DNA from: Paulinella micropora
Lineage: Eukaryota; Cercozoa; Imbricatea; Euglyphida
Length of the DNA: 64,000 nt
Direction: 5' to 3'
Assembly: GCA_009731375.1 (NCBI GenBank)
Contig: BJOX01000086.1
Span: 862,387 to 926,386 of the forward strand
Part shown: positions 28,925-38,507 of the stretch, piece after piece
How the letters are laid out: each line of letters opens with the position of its first letter
Numbering within the stretch: the first letter of the stretch is position 1
Notes under the pieces: generated by a model
What the model saw: the letters and a program-made list of their open reading frames with translations, nothing else
The model's database searches: none
Told to the model about the DNA's origin: nothing
Made by a program: the position numbers and the translations under genes

Positions 28925-31177
28925 GTAAGTCTTGACTACCCTCCTGTGAGGAAATTACCAACCGGCATTGAAATGAATACACACACTGCTGTCATTTGAT
29001 CTCAAGTACTTCCGAGAACAGGAAAGGTACCAAAAGACGCTGGGATAGTGGGATGGTTCCAGTTTATTTAATACACTTGCTTGACAGACTACTTGTCCCT
29101 TGCGAAACAATGCAAATTCTGAGAACTAACGAATAGAATTCAGTGTTACACGTGTTGTGTAGCAGTTGGAGTTGTTCAAGTTGGTCTGAGAAAAATAAAT
29201 GAAAATATGTTAAGTATTACCACTTTAACTAACCTATCTGACTTGTTTTACCATTTTACTTGAAGCGTGGACCGGAAACCGGAAAACACGGTCCAAGGTA
29301 ATAAAGTATGACTGAAGAGACAGGAAATAGTGGTCAAAGGAATAAAAAATTTCAGATATGGGGAAAAAGGCAATAGTCAAGCTTTTGTAAAAAGCTAGCT
29401 GTTAAACATTTGTAAGTTCGTTAGAGCGCCCATCAACTTCAAAGCAGGTAATCTTATTTAATATTCAAGATTTTGAGGTGCTGTTTGCACAAAATTCAAT
29501 GTTTTTATTGGGAATAGGTAGCCGACGGTTTAGTTTTTAAGTGTTAAAGGTATTGCTGTGTTCCAGAGTATGTTCTGAATTTTAACAAACTAATTTTTGA
29601 CCTATGTTTTCCTAGTTTTTTTTTGTACCGTACTTCTCTGCAAAAACCCTTAGGCAGGATTACTCAACATAACATGTGAATTCATTTGTGCACTTGTGTG
29701 TAAAAATGAGTGCAGAGTGCATCATGCAAACAGCATTTCAGTTCAAAACACAATACTTGCTATGTCCTGAGAAGTGAAAATTGCGGTCGAAAATAAGGGT
29801 GAAAAATAGTTAGCTACCCCTTTTTTCTAAAACAAACACTTGTGTCATGCTTGCTTTCGCTTGAAACGATGTGGTTTGAACATTGACCTGCGTTGAAGTA
29901 CTTGACCCTCCGACATGAATTTCTGTGGCAATATTTGACAAGTCCATGCCAATTCCCGGAAAGGAAACCAGAAAAATTTCCAAAAAATATTTGAACAGAC
30001 AGGCCTATCGACATACGTAGCCTTTGAAGTGAAGGCCGCACTAAATTTTTTTTATTTGACGGTTTTTGCGGGGTCGAGATTGGTAAAAGTCATGGCTAGA
30101 GAGGGTTTTGTGTTTTTTTGTGTGTGTTTCTCATGCATACTTTCACGTCCCGTGGCCTTGCACAGTCTTTCCAAACGTTGTGCCCATGCTGTCTGCGAAA
30201 TGGTGTGTTGTAAACTTATCTATAGCATGTGTTGTTCTTTCTTCCCTGAAGCCCTTTTTTGCACCTGTCTTGTATCACTCCTATTTCTGGGAATGTAATG
30301 TGCTGAATCCATTCACAATCACATGGTCTTTGTTTTGCATATGTTCAACTACTGCTCCTTTCTTTATAACCCTGCTGTTGGTGATCTGTTCTGGGCTGCA
30401 GACAGGCTAAAAAAATCATGGGTGAAATCTTTAGAGATTTTCAATTTTTTTCTGCACTTTCTGTACAAAATGCTTTTATTAAATAGTCTCTTTGATTTCC
30501 TTCACTTTCTGTACTTGTGCCGGCCTTGTATTTAAATCAAAAAATTTCTTCGTGAGGGCCTTATGCCCTATTTTTGCTGATTTTGGCCGGTTTGTTTGCA
30601 GGCTTAAGGTTACTTTTTTGTAAAAAAACTTTCAAGTGTACATTTAATTATAAGCATACATAGAAAGATATTACATAAAAATTATTGAAGAGCATACAGG
30701 GAACATATGAAAACTGACTCTGATTTTTTGTCATCACAAGCACCATTTTTTGAAGTGGCAAGGTGGCCAGTTTTTTCCGGTGGGGGGTGTGCAAATTAGT
30801 TGGGAAAAAGCGGTGGGCGACGGGAAATCGATTGGTTTGAAGTCAGTTTTTACTATTTTTCAATGATTCTTTCATTAAATTAAATGTTTTTACTTATCGT
30901 TTTGAAATGTACAATTTTCATATGATAGAGTTTAACGGATCTATGTTTGTTATGCTAACGACCACTCGCCCATAGGAGAACTTACATGTGGGGAAATAAA
31001 TTAATTGATCTGTTAACGGCAGTTGAAAACGTAACAACTACAAGTTATGACAGTTGATAAATAAACGTAAAAATGAAGTAACGGAACTGAAAATAGAAGT
31101 GTAAGATTGAAGTAAAAACTTGAAGAAAGTTTAACATAATATTAATGTTTCGGTCCGGTACGGTAGTCATTCCGATA
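28925..31177. repeat. Repeat X, copy 1 (long form), non-coding
   Basis: Begins gtaagtcttgactaccctcc and ends gtacggtagtcattccgata; both ends recur in the second copy (48066 and 55699). 28925-29406 and 30990-31177 match copy 2, while 29407-30989 is absent from copy 2. AT-rich, no gene supported; one internal element reads accggaaaccggaaaacacg. No terminal inverted repeats or flanking duplication are evident. Confidence 0.75.
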
Positions 31178-31266
31178 ACTCCCCCCCCCCCCCCCCCCCC
31201 CCCCCANNNNNNNNNNNNNNNNNNNNNNNNNNNNNNNNNNNNNNNNNNNNNNNNNNNNNNNNNNNN
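31178..31266. other. Poly-C tract and 60-base assembly gap
   Basis: A short act, then a run of C up to 31205, followed by N from 31207 to 31266. The join between repeat X and DIRS-1 lies here and is therefore unresolved. Confidence 0.9.
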
Positions 31267-31569
31267 TACTTTAATCCTTTGTTACATTTTCTTACTGAGA
31301 ACAGATGACAAAGAAACGGAGCTTTAATGGAAGCTTAGACGATCCGATCTCGTCGGAATCAAGTGGGGAAAGAAAAAAAGGGTCTAGGCTTCAAATGCTC
31401 TTTCAAGCTCGCTCATCTTACAACAAGGAAAACGGAATACTGCGGCCGGATCCGTCCAAGAACTTGAACGGCCCGGTCACACTGACAAAGAGCGAGTATG
31501 AAACTAACTCTGACTAACCCCCACCCGAGCCTGAGCCTAGAGTTTTTCTGAACCCCCCATGGCTTTCTG

Positions 31570-32925
31570 TTATGTAATGAGTTCCGTCATGCTGGCGCCC
31601 ACGTAGAGTCTGAAGCAGCTGGACGACCACCTGCCCGCTCGCATGATAGCAGTGTCGGAGGCACCGCAGGCGAAGAGACGAGCAGCACCCCCACGGCGTA
31701 GCGAAATTCCGTTGAAACGGGCCGCCGTTGGAACACGGGCCTTCTTCAGGAGGATGCGCATGGTGTCGACAAAAACCGAGCGGTTGATTGGGGAATTATC
31801 AGCTAGGCGGAAGAAAGGTTGTAGACCGGCTGACGGAAGCTTGAAACAGTCACGGCTGTCGCAGTAAAGCTTCTTCCACTCATGTGGGCAGACCAGCGGG
31901 TTGTCTTGCTCTCCGAGTCCCACGTCACAGCCACGTCGGAAGGGATCCTGCTTGGCGCCGTCAAGCCGAACCATGATAAGAGTGAGGCCGTCGGCGAAGA
32001 CAGTCCTTACCAAGAATTTACAAGGAAACGACAGGTACTGTAGCTGCCGCAGACGCGTTGAAGAAAGCGCGGACGGGTTCATCCCTTGCCATAAGTCTTG
32101 CGCTCGGTCTACCTGCGCACGGGCCAGGCAGTCCACAATGGCGATGCGTTCTCGCGGAACGTGAGAGGCAGTCAACACAACGCTTGCCTGGACTAACTTC
32201 GTGGCCCACATCTCTAAAAGTTTCTGAACGTGCGGCTGTGCCGAGTAACACGAGTTAATAAAGCCCGCCGCCGCCTTACAGTCCGTTACGACATGGGCCT
32301 TACGCAAGCCAAGGACTGTGGCCACTCTCAACGCCGCAGAAAAGGCACAGTGAACTTCACGCTGGGGGGAGGAGGGTATGTTCTTGTTTGACCTCAGCAG
32401 GACTAACTCCTGATCTGTCCAACTTTCTGAGATGTATAACCCCCTGGACCGATCCGGGGCCGCGATGAGCGCCCCCTTTCCCCCCACCTGGGTCTCTCCT
32501 AGTACCAGTGAGAGGTTCGCATCGGTCCAAACAGTACACTTCCCACTATCTCCTACCCACACCATCTTCTCATCGTCAAAGTGTCCGACTCGTAGAAAGT
32601 CCGAAATGGGCAGACGAAAATTGGCTTCCACCAGCACTCCACGGGCCCACCTTGCCGCCGCTGACGTCCGAGCGCACACGCGTGCTGTCTTGGCCTCGGC
32701 CCTGACATAACTGTTGTACTGTTGGCGCAGCTGGCCCACTGCAGGACGTGCATAGAACAACATTTGAGAAACGTAGGAGAGCAAGCCGAGGAGCCTCTCG
32801 AGCGTCTTCAGCTTGAACAGAGAGTTGGTGGCGAGGCGGAGTAAACCGGAAAGCACGATGTCTCTCTTGTCGTTTGGTAACTCTACGTACCAATGCCCTA
32901 CCCTGGTATCCTTGTACCACCCCAA
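31570..32925 (-). pseudogene. DIRS-1 RNase H and tyrosine recombinase, internally deleted
   Basis: This is an open frame of 451 codons starting in the RT thumb (MGWYKDTRVGHWYVELPND). RNase H shows CTVWTDANLSL, SPQREVHCAFSAA, AHVVTDCKAA and IAIVDCLARAQ, the four acidic residues. The frame then jumps at RLRQLQ straight into the C-terminal recombinase domain (LVRTVFADGLTLIMVRLDGA), ending FNGISLRRGGAARLF and RAGRWSSSCFRLYVG. The last two hold the second conserved Arg and the nucleophile Tyr. Comparison with DIRS-2 shows that about 190 residues are deleted near 32040, including the first Arg box (FRVGELVAS in DIRS-2). Recombination activity should be lost. Confidence 0.9.
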
Positions 32926-32937
32926 CGCGCGGAAGGT

Positions 32938-33960
32938 CTAGCTCACTTCTTCTTTGTGCCAGGGAATGCCGAAACGCTTCGATAGGGCCTTGAATTTCTT
33001 GAGCAGTGCAAAAGCTCGTTCCCAGTTCTTGGCAATAATGTCCGAGTTGTCAACGAAGAGTTTCATCGGGACTTTCCGGAAAAGAAAAATGACCTCTAAG
33101 GCCCGAGAGAATCTATTCCATTGATCCGCAGCTGGTGTACCGCCGAAACCCAGGCAGACTTGAACAAAGTACTCGATGATGCCGGTCTCCGGATGCTTGG
33201 CTGCCACTACGTTCTGCCAAAATACCGAAGGGTCCAGCGGGGTTTGCCTGTAGGCGTCCTTGATGTCGGCAATGAGTGCTACGCAACCCGGTCCCGCCTC
33301 GACTATCCTAGCCATCTGTCCGTCGTGTGAATAATAATCGACCCCATCGTCAGTTCAGGGGCAAAGCTGATTAAAGGAAAGAAGACGAGGGTACGAAAGG
33401 TCATTGATGAGCCTCTTCTTGCCGTTCTCTGGACGCCATTTGTCTTTGGGGATTGCGTACTGCCTCGAAACAATCGCTTGGTTCTTTTCCTCATCATTGG
33501 GGAAAGGAGGTCTGGTGAACGGTCCCACCATGTATCCTTTCTCTACGCAGCTCAAGACTTCTTCGTAAAGCTTCCGGTTATCTTCGGGTAACAATCTATC
33601 TACAATGGAATAGTCGCGGAGGAACTCTCCCGTGCCCCTGTAGAAAGTCTGGGTGCCAGTGAGGAAACCTTTCAGCCACGTTACTTCATCGAGAGGCAAG
33701 CATTGACTTGCATCATCAAGGATCTCCTTCACGTTGAAGACTGTGTTATAGGGTTTGATCTTCCCCTTGCATGGAGGAAGTACTAGCCTCTCACCTGGCA
33801 TGAACCTGGGCTCGTTCTCTTCCAAACCCAAAAAGGATAGTATTACCGAGCGACCCCTCCCCCTCTCGAAGCGAAAGTCAATGAGAGCTATTCCTCCTAG
33901 GCGACGACTTGGGTTCGAAGTCCTCTCGAACCACACGTGCGTAGTCCAAGTTCGAAGCAC
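32938..33960 (-). pseudogene. DIRS-1 reverse transcriptase with DN instead of DD in motif C
   Basis: 33960-33355 carries the fingers (WLKGFLTGTQTFYRGTGEFL, KRLINDLSYPRLLSFNQLCP). 33315-32938 carries motif A (LIADIKDAYRQTPLDPSVFW), the motif B region (LGFGGTPAADQWNRFSRAL) and motif C (MKLFVDNSDIIAKNW). A TGA stands where DIRS-2 has Arg after NQLCP, and a TAG at the end where DIRS-2 has Gln; both fit a C-to-T change. The second motif-C Asp is Asn here and in DIRS-2. Confidence 0.9.
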
Positions 33961-35486
33961 TGGGACTCCAACTTGCCTTCGTAGCCCACGAGCGCGACTA
34001 CGTGCGCAGAGCGTAATCTATCGGTCAGTGAAGACAGAGAGGCATTACATGAAAACGGGGAGAAAAATGACCAAAAAGGAAAACTGTGCCACCACACACT
34101 GCCTCCTTCCACTTTGGACAATAAAGAGGGGAGAGACAGAAATGGCACAGTCCAATCTGGCAAGTTCTGACTAGCTACGGGCAAGCACGAGAAAGACATC
34201 TNNNNNNNNNNTAAGTTCTGACTAGCTACGGGCGAGCACGAGAAAGACATCCCAACTGCACCGCTAGCTCTGACCTGAGACGGTGCTGAGCGAACCCAAG
34301 CACCCATCTCTTCTTCCGCCTCCCGTCTGGCCACTTCCCAAACCCACCTGGGCGAAGGGACAAAGTCGGCCTGAGACTCGGACGAAGGGTGAAGACTGAC
34401 GAAAGGAAGAGGAAAGGAGAGAGAAGAAGAAAGAGGAGAGGAAGAAGAAGAAAGGAAAGATACACTAGCTTCAGTGGCATTGCCATCTCGCTGCTTACAT
34501 TCGAAAACAAAGGGAACAGACGAATTCGAAGTGGAAGGAGCAGAAGTAGAAGGAGGAGTGCCAACAGTATACGACAAAGGCGAAGTAACAACAGCAGAAG
34601 ACGGAGTAATGGTAGCAACAGGAACAATAGTAGAAGAAGGAGTGAAAGTAGAAGGAAGAGCATTAACAACCGACAGTGCAACAGTAGGTGAAGACGGATA
34701 ACCACCTGACGGTGCAACAACAGACGAAGAAGAAGGAGAAGAAGAAGAAGAAGAAGAAGAAGAAGAAGAAGAAGAAGAAGAAGAAGAAGAGAAAGAAGAA
34801 GAAAGAGAGGAAGAGGAAGAACAAGACGGAGAAGAAGAAGAAGGAGAAAAAGAAGAAGAAGAAGAAGAAGAAGAAGAAGAAGAAAAAGAAGAAAAAGAAG
34901 AATAGAAAGAAGAAGAAGAAGAATAGAAAGAAGAAGAAGAAGAAGAAGAAGAAGAAGAAGAAGAAGAAGAAAAGGAAGAAGGAAAAGAAAAGAAAGGAGA
35001 AGAAGACGAAGAAGACGAAAGAGAAGAAGAAAAAGAAGACGAAAGTGAAGAAGAAGAAGAAGAAGAGGGAGAAGAAGAAGAAGAAGAAGCAGTAGTAGTA
35101 GAAGAGGTAGTAGAAGTAGTAGCAGTAGTAGTAGTAGCAGTAATAGTAATAGTAGTAGTAGTAGTAGTAGTAGTAGTAGCAGCTGACAAGGCAAAAGGAA
35201 AAACCACAATGGAGATAGAACTAACAGGTGAGGGTAGAAGAGGAGAAGAATGAGCTGGAAAGACAGTAGACAGAGGGGAAGAGAGAAGAGGAACCCTCCG
35301 TACTTCGGAGCTGACAAACATGCTAGGTAGGCCACTCTTACTTGATGACATAGTGGCACTACCTACAGACGACGAAAAGTGAATGTTGCGAGATGAGGGA
35401 CGAACAAGAGGGGGAGAACGAGGTGTGGAAAGCAGTAGACTATTTGGGGGTACATAATGGCTAAGCAAGTTTGGTTGACCGTCCAC
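33897..35486 (-). CDS. DIRS-1 Ser-rich low-complexity ORF ahead of RT
   Basis: An open frame of 529 codons whose middle is nearly pure Ser with Phe, Leu and Pro, coded by a (TTC)n-like microsatellite, followed by Thr/Val/Pro-rich sequence. A 10-base gap lies within it. The last residues overlap the RT frame start. It could be a linker between gag and RT that grew by repeat expansion, or a non-coding repeat that happens to be open. There is no folded domain. Confidence 0.35.
   Translation of the reverse strand: MDGQPNLLSHYVPPNSLLLSTPRSPPLVRPSSRNIHFSSSVGSATMSSSKSGLPSMFVSSEVRRVPLLSSPLSTVFPAHSSPLLPSPVSSISIVVFPFALSAATTTTTTTTTITITATTTTATTSTTSSTTTASSSSSSPSSSSSSSLSSSFSSSLSSSSSSSPFFSFPSSFSSSSSSSSSSSSSSFYSSSSSFYSSFSSFSSSSSSSSSSSFSPSSSSPSCSSSSSLSSSFSSSSSSSSSSSSSSSSSSPSSSSVVAPSGGYPSSPTVALSVVNALPSTFTPSSTIVPVATITPSSAVVTSPLSYTVGTPPSTSAPSTSNSSVPFVFECKQRDGNATEASVSFLSSSSSPLSSSLSFPLPFVSLHPSSESQADFVPSPRWVWEVARREAEEEMGAWVRSAPSQVRASGAVGMSFSCSPVASQNLXXXXMSFSCLPVASQNLPDWTVPFLSLPSLLSKVEGGSVWWHSFPFWSFFSPFSCNASLSSLTDRLRSAHVVALVGYEGKLESQCFELGLRTCGSRGLRTQVVA
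34162..34251. other. 10-base gap flanked by a 39-bp duplication
   Basis: The sequence agttctgactagctacgggc and the following bases occur on both sides of the N run 34202-34211, with one difference (caagcacg versus cgagcacg). This is typical of two contig ends that overlap but were not merged. Confidence 0.8.
34720..35190. repeat. GAA-rich microsatellite, then GTA run, in DIRS-1
   Basis: Plus strand: gaa runs with scattered aaa, gag and gac to about 35085, then gta/gca runs to about 35180. The repeat keeps a period of three through most of its length and lies in the Ser-rich ORF. Confidence 0.9.
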
Positions 35487-35797
35487 TAGTTGTGAAGAAT
35501 GACCGCAAGTGGCGGAAAAACCGGAAAAAGAGAAGCTCTGGTGTGGGGTGGCACCAGTAACAACAAAGATGTGGAAGCCCCCCCAGTCACATAGTGCGGT
35601 GAACGGTGTTCGTTGATGCGTCGAAGCGTGCTGGACGATGTTTTGTCATTTTGCTGGATTTCAGCTGGGCGTGCGACACTCCCACCAGGGTCCCACGACG
35701 CCTCCCCACTCCACACGGCGTTCACAGTTGGTAAAGTCGAATCCACCCTGAGGGTCGAAGGCACTTCCGATCCCAAGCCTTTACCCTCAGGGCCTCT

Positions 35798-37129
35798 TCA
35801 TCCTTGCTTAGGCTTGATAAAGTCCCACCTCTTGCTAGTAGCATTGGGGCAGCTGTCTTTTCGGTGGTCTTTCTTTCCTGGGCAGGCTGGGCACGAGTGA
35901 CGAAAACGACAGTTCTCACCGTAGCTGCAGACCTCGCCCTCCGCCCAAGCCCAACACGCCTTGTTGATTAGTTTCCCTCGACGACCACCAGGTGTCGACT
36001 GACTATTGTTGTTACCATGGGAGGATGACCACGATTGGTTTCCCCCCCGGCCTGACACATCACCATTAACGTTAGAGAGTGGGACAAGGTGAACGTGACA
36101 AAGTTCAGAAAACAAAGTGCCTTTGTGCCACTCTCCCAAACGAGACATGCTTCTCACAGCCCAGTCCCATGCAGCCACAGAAGCAATAGTATATTTTTTC
36201 AAAAGCAGTTCAACAAATCTGTAATGTTCCCACATGTCTGCTGCATGTGACGTCCAACAAACAGCATACAAACCAATCATAATGCTAAGCAGGTTGAGCA
36301 ACCCCCCAGCAGTAGCCTTGGGCTTGCCACTCGATTTGTCCTCTCCGTATAAAACACGGTTCGACCCTCCTTCCAACTCACTCGTATGTATTGGTTCCAC
36401 CCCTTTCTTGAACTTCTTCAACACGGCATGCTTTACATTCTCTGATCCTCGTCTACCTTGAAACTCACGAAACAACCTTGTTCTGTCTTCTCCAGATGTT
36501 GCATTTTTCAATCCAATAGCAGACAGCAAAGCGTTAGGTGCAAGACCTTTGTCAGTCGCAGTTTCCACCAAACGTTGTCGAAGGATTGCGTTGGCCTCTT
36601 GTACTTGCTTGGCGAGTTCTTCGTTAACGTTGAACGTAACAGATTTTCCTCCCGGCCCAACTTTGCGATTCGAAGCCAGAAGACGCTGAAGTTTCTTTTG
36701 CTCTGCAAGGGCTTCTTCCAATTCAGCATCAACCTGTCCTTCCTTGCCTTCTCGTCGTTCGTCTTTTAATTTTCTACGCTTCTTGGAAGCCGGGTTGACT
36801 TCTTCTTCCTCGTCTCCTCCGCTCTCGTCCGAATGTAATTCACTTTCGTCTTCGGGGACTAAGTCGATTTCGTTTTTTACAACGTCCTCCCACTTAATAT
36901 CCCCGTCGACAATTTGCTGTGCCATGCCTCTCGCCAACAACCTTTTGTTGAGACCCTTTTTGACCTCGTCCGTCTTACCGAAATGAACGTCCGCCAGCTT
37001 ACGAAGCGAGGTGTGGGGGTACAAGTTGCTGAGGTGAGTAGCGATGGCCGTAGTTCTCCCCTTATTCTTTCTGTCCTTAATAATACTCTTGAAGTCGTTG
37101 ATAGACTTGAGGAAAGAATCCTTAGTCAC
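35798..37129 (-). CDS. DIRS-1 gag-like protein with CCCH zinc finger
   Basis: An open frame of 443 codons; the frame is open further upstream to about 37190 and the true start is not certain (the first codon at 37129 is GTG). It has a basic helical N-terminus, an acidic stretch (ELHSDESGGDEEEEVNPASK), a coiled-coil-like part (EQKKLQRLLASNRKVGPGGK), a conserved helical region and, near the C-terminus, CWAWAEGEVCSYGENCRFRH, a textbook C-x8-C-x5-C-x3-H finger, then CPACPGKKDHRKDSCP. The finger would bind RNA, replacing the CCHC knuckle of most gags. Position before RT fits gag. Confidence 0.75.
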   Translation of the reverse strand: MTKDSFLKSINDFKSIIKDRKNKGRTTAIATHLSNLYPHTSLRKLADVHFGKTDEVKKGLNKRLLARGMAQQIVDGDIKWEDVVKNEIDLVPEDESELHSDESGGDEEEEVNPASKKRRKLKDERREGKEGQVDAELEEALAEQKKLQRLLASNRKVGPGGKSVTFNVNEELAKQVQEANAILRQRLVETATDKGLAPNALLSAIGLKNATSGEDRTRLFREFQGRRGSENVKHAVLKKFKKGVEPIHTSELEGGSNRVLYGEDKSSGKPKATAGGLLNLLSIMIGLYAVCWTSHAADMWEHYRFVELLLKKYTIASVAAWDWAVRSMSRLGEWHKGTLFSELCHVHLVPLSNVNGDVSGRGGNQSWSSSHGNNNSQSTPGGRRGKLINKACWAWAEGEVCSYGENCRFRHSCPACPGKKDHRKDSCPNATSKRWDFIKPKQG

Positions 37130-37560
37130 ACTTCTCGCCAGGGGAGTTTTCGTAAACGCTTCAAGGTCTCCATTTCGACAACTGGACGCTCATCAGTCAC
37201 GGAGTCCCATCCTACTTTACCAGTATGGTCAATAATTTGAATAACTTTTCCGGCACCTCCCAGCGTAAGAAACCCTTCGGGATTCGTACATCCCAACTTT
37301 CTTCCAAGTTTCGAATAGATACAACGCCAACTTTCTCCTTGAGGTTCTTAAGCTTGCCGGTGGCGCGAATTGTTTCGGCGCTTTTGCCAAACCTCGTGAA
37401 TAAAGACTCAGAGTCGATCTCCATTGCCGCAATGAACGAAACACAGCAACCAATCTTCAAGCCCATCTTTGCCTCGGAAGCCATGATCAAACGCTTTGCT
37501 CTTTCCCAACTTCGGAAAACTGAGCAGACAAACAAAAAAAACATCGCCGGAACAAACCAA
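37130..37560 (-). other. DIRS-1 region upstream of gag
   Basis: It contains a frame (37613-37212) whose middle, SEAKMGLKIGCCVSFIAAMEIDS, looks coding, and an overlapping frame reading GKVGWDSVTDERPVVEMETL. These probably continue the gag gene upstream through frameshifts. Confidence 0.35.
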
Positions 37561-37678
37561 CCGCGCCAGCTTCGCTGGCGCGCCGGCCTTACTACTAAAA
37601 GAGAAACGGCCAAATAAAAAGTAACGGTCTCAAATACATTTTAACGTCGGTTAACTCCGGCCTCCGGCCGAAGCAAAC
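37561..37678. repeat. DIRS-1 right terminus with GC hairpins
   Basis: gcgccagcttcgctggcgcg is a GC-rich hairpin, and ctccggcctccggccgaagc holds another, followed by aaaccata. The layout (ttaactccgg, hairpin, gcaaacca) is shared with 41625-41658 and 43357-43390. Confidence 0.65.
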
Positions 37679-38039
37679 CATAATAAAAAGAAAATGAATC
37701 AAAGGGATTGCAGATGTAGATCAATGTGCGATATGTGCGTGCGTATATGTGTCAACGAATTGATCAAGGTAGTATCAACATGCAGAGGCAGGACTAATAT
37801 AGTGTACCCAATCATACATCATGACGGAGCATAAGGCCAACACTATCACCACGTGTTCAAAGCGGTAAATAGTATTGTGTGACCTGCCTTAGCCTATTCC
37901 AAATAGCAATTGCATATCAAAATATGTGAATATGACTATCGTACATGTCTGTAGAAAACACTAACTTGTTGAGTGGTATATGAAGTGGGAAAGGAGATAG
38001 AGTCCGTCGGGAGTCTAAAAGCAAAAACCACTTGAGAGT
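37679..38039. other. No gene seen between DIRS-1 and Gypsy-B
   Basis: 360 bp, mixed composition, no open frame of note; possibly remains of the Gypsy-B 3' end. Confidence 0.5.
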
Positions 38040-38507
38040 CTACTTCGATCTCAGTTTGAAAACATGAAAATCGTACTTCTTACCGTTGTAAGGCTCACGT
38101 AAACGTTTGAGCTGTTCGGGAATAATATAACCTTTAGCTTTGTAGTTGGAGCTTGGCTTGAACTGGATATCCCGATGCACGACCTGGTCATTCTCGCTGT
38201 CGAGTGTCATCTTCTTCCAGGAGTTGAGAGGCTTCGTCCATTGGAGATGCGTCGGTCCCTCCGTGATTGTGCCGTCCGGATGGGCAACCGGCTCCACGTA
38301 AACTGGGCTATACTGCATATTAGATAGCGAAGTGATGTCGAGTTGATGGACGCGGAAGTCGTCGCGATCGTCCGTGGGATCTTCATCCATGATCATCCCT
38401 AACTTGAGCAAGCCATCGTCGATGAAGGCTATCACCTCACCAACAACATAGTCCTTCTGGTCGTCATTGTGTGCCTGATCCTGGACCGGATGGATGGCCT
38501 GGGCCAA
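38040..38507 (-). CDS. Gypsy-B conserved C-terminal integrase domain
   Basis: 155 codons: YVVGEVIAFIDDGLLKLGMI, DDFRVHQLDITS, SWKKMTLDSENDQVVHRDIQ and YIIPEQLKRLREPY correspond to Gypsy-A 27250-27660. The domain is conserved at roughly 40% identity by eye over about 150 residues while the DNA differs. It may read chromatin, like a BAH or chromodomain, but I cannot assign it. Confidence 0.65.
   Translation of the reverse strand: MAQAIHPVQDQAHNDDQKDYVVGEVIAFIDDGLLKLGMIMDEDPTDDRDDFRVHQLDITSLSNMQYSPVYVEPVAHPDGTITEGPTHLQWTKPLNSWKKMTLDSENDQVVHRDIQFKPSSNYKAKGYIIPEQLKRLREPYNGKKYDFHVFKLRSK

Larger units (their letters stand above)
31267..37678 (-). mobile_element. DIRS-1: tyrosine-recombinase retroelement
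   Basis: Minus-strand order: CCCH-type gag, Ser-rich ORF, RT, RNase H, tyrosine recombinase, and no integrase; this is the DIRS order. The left end (31290-31400) resembles the left end of DIRS-2 (43394-43624). The right end has ttaactccgg, a hairpin, then gcaaacca, as in the non-autonomous copies at 41664 and 43396. It is broken by nonsense codons and by an internal deletion in the recombinase. Confidence 0.85.

Noticed and set aside
28925-28930. Splice donor gtaagt at the start of repeat X
   Set aside because: No coding frame ends there in either copy; noted only as a feature of the repeat border.
34226-35359. Leu-rich 377-codon minus frame and Lys-rich plus frame
   Set aside because: Translations of the GAA/GTA microsatellite in alternative frames.
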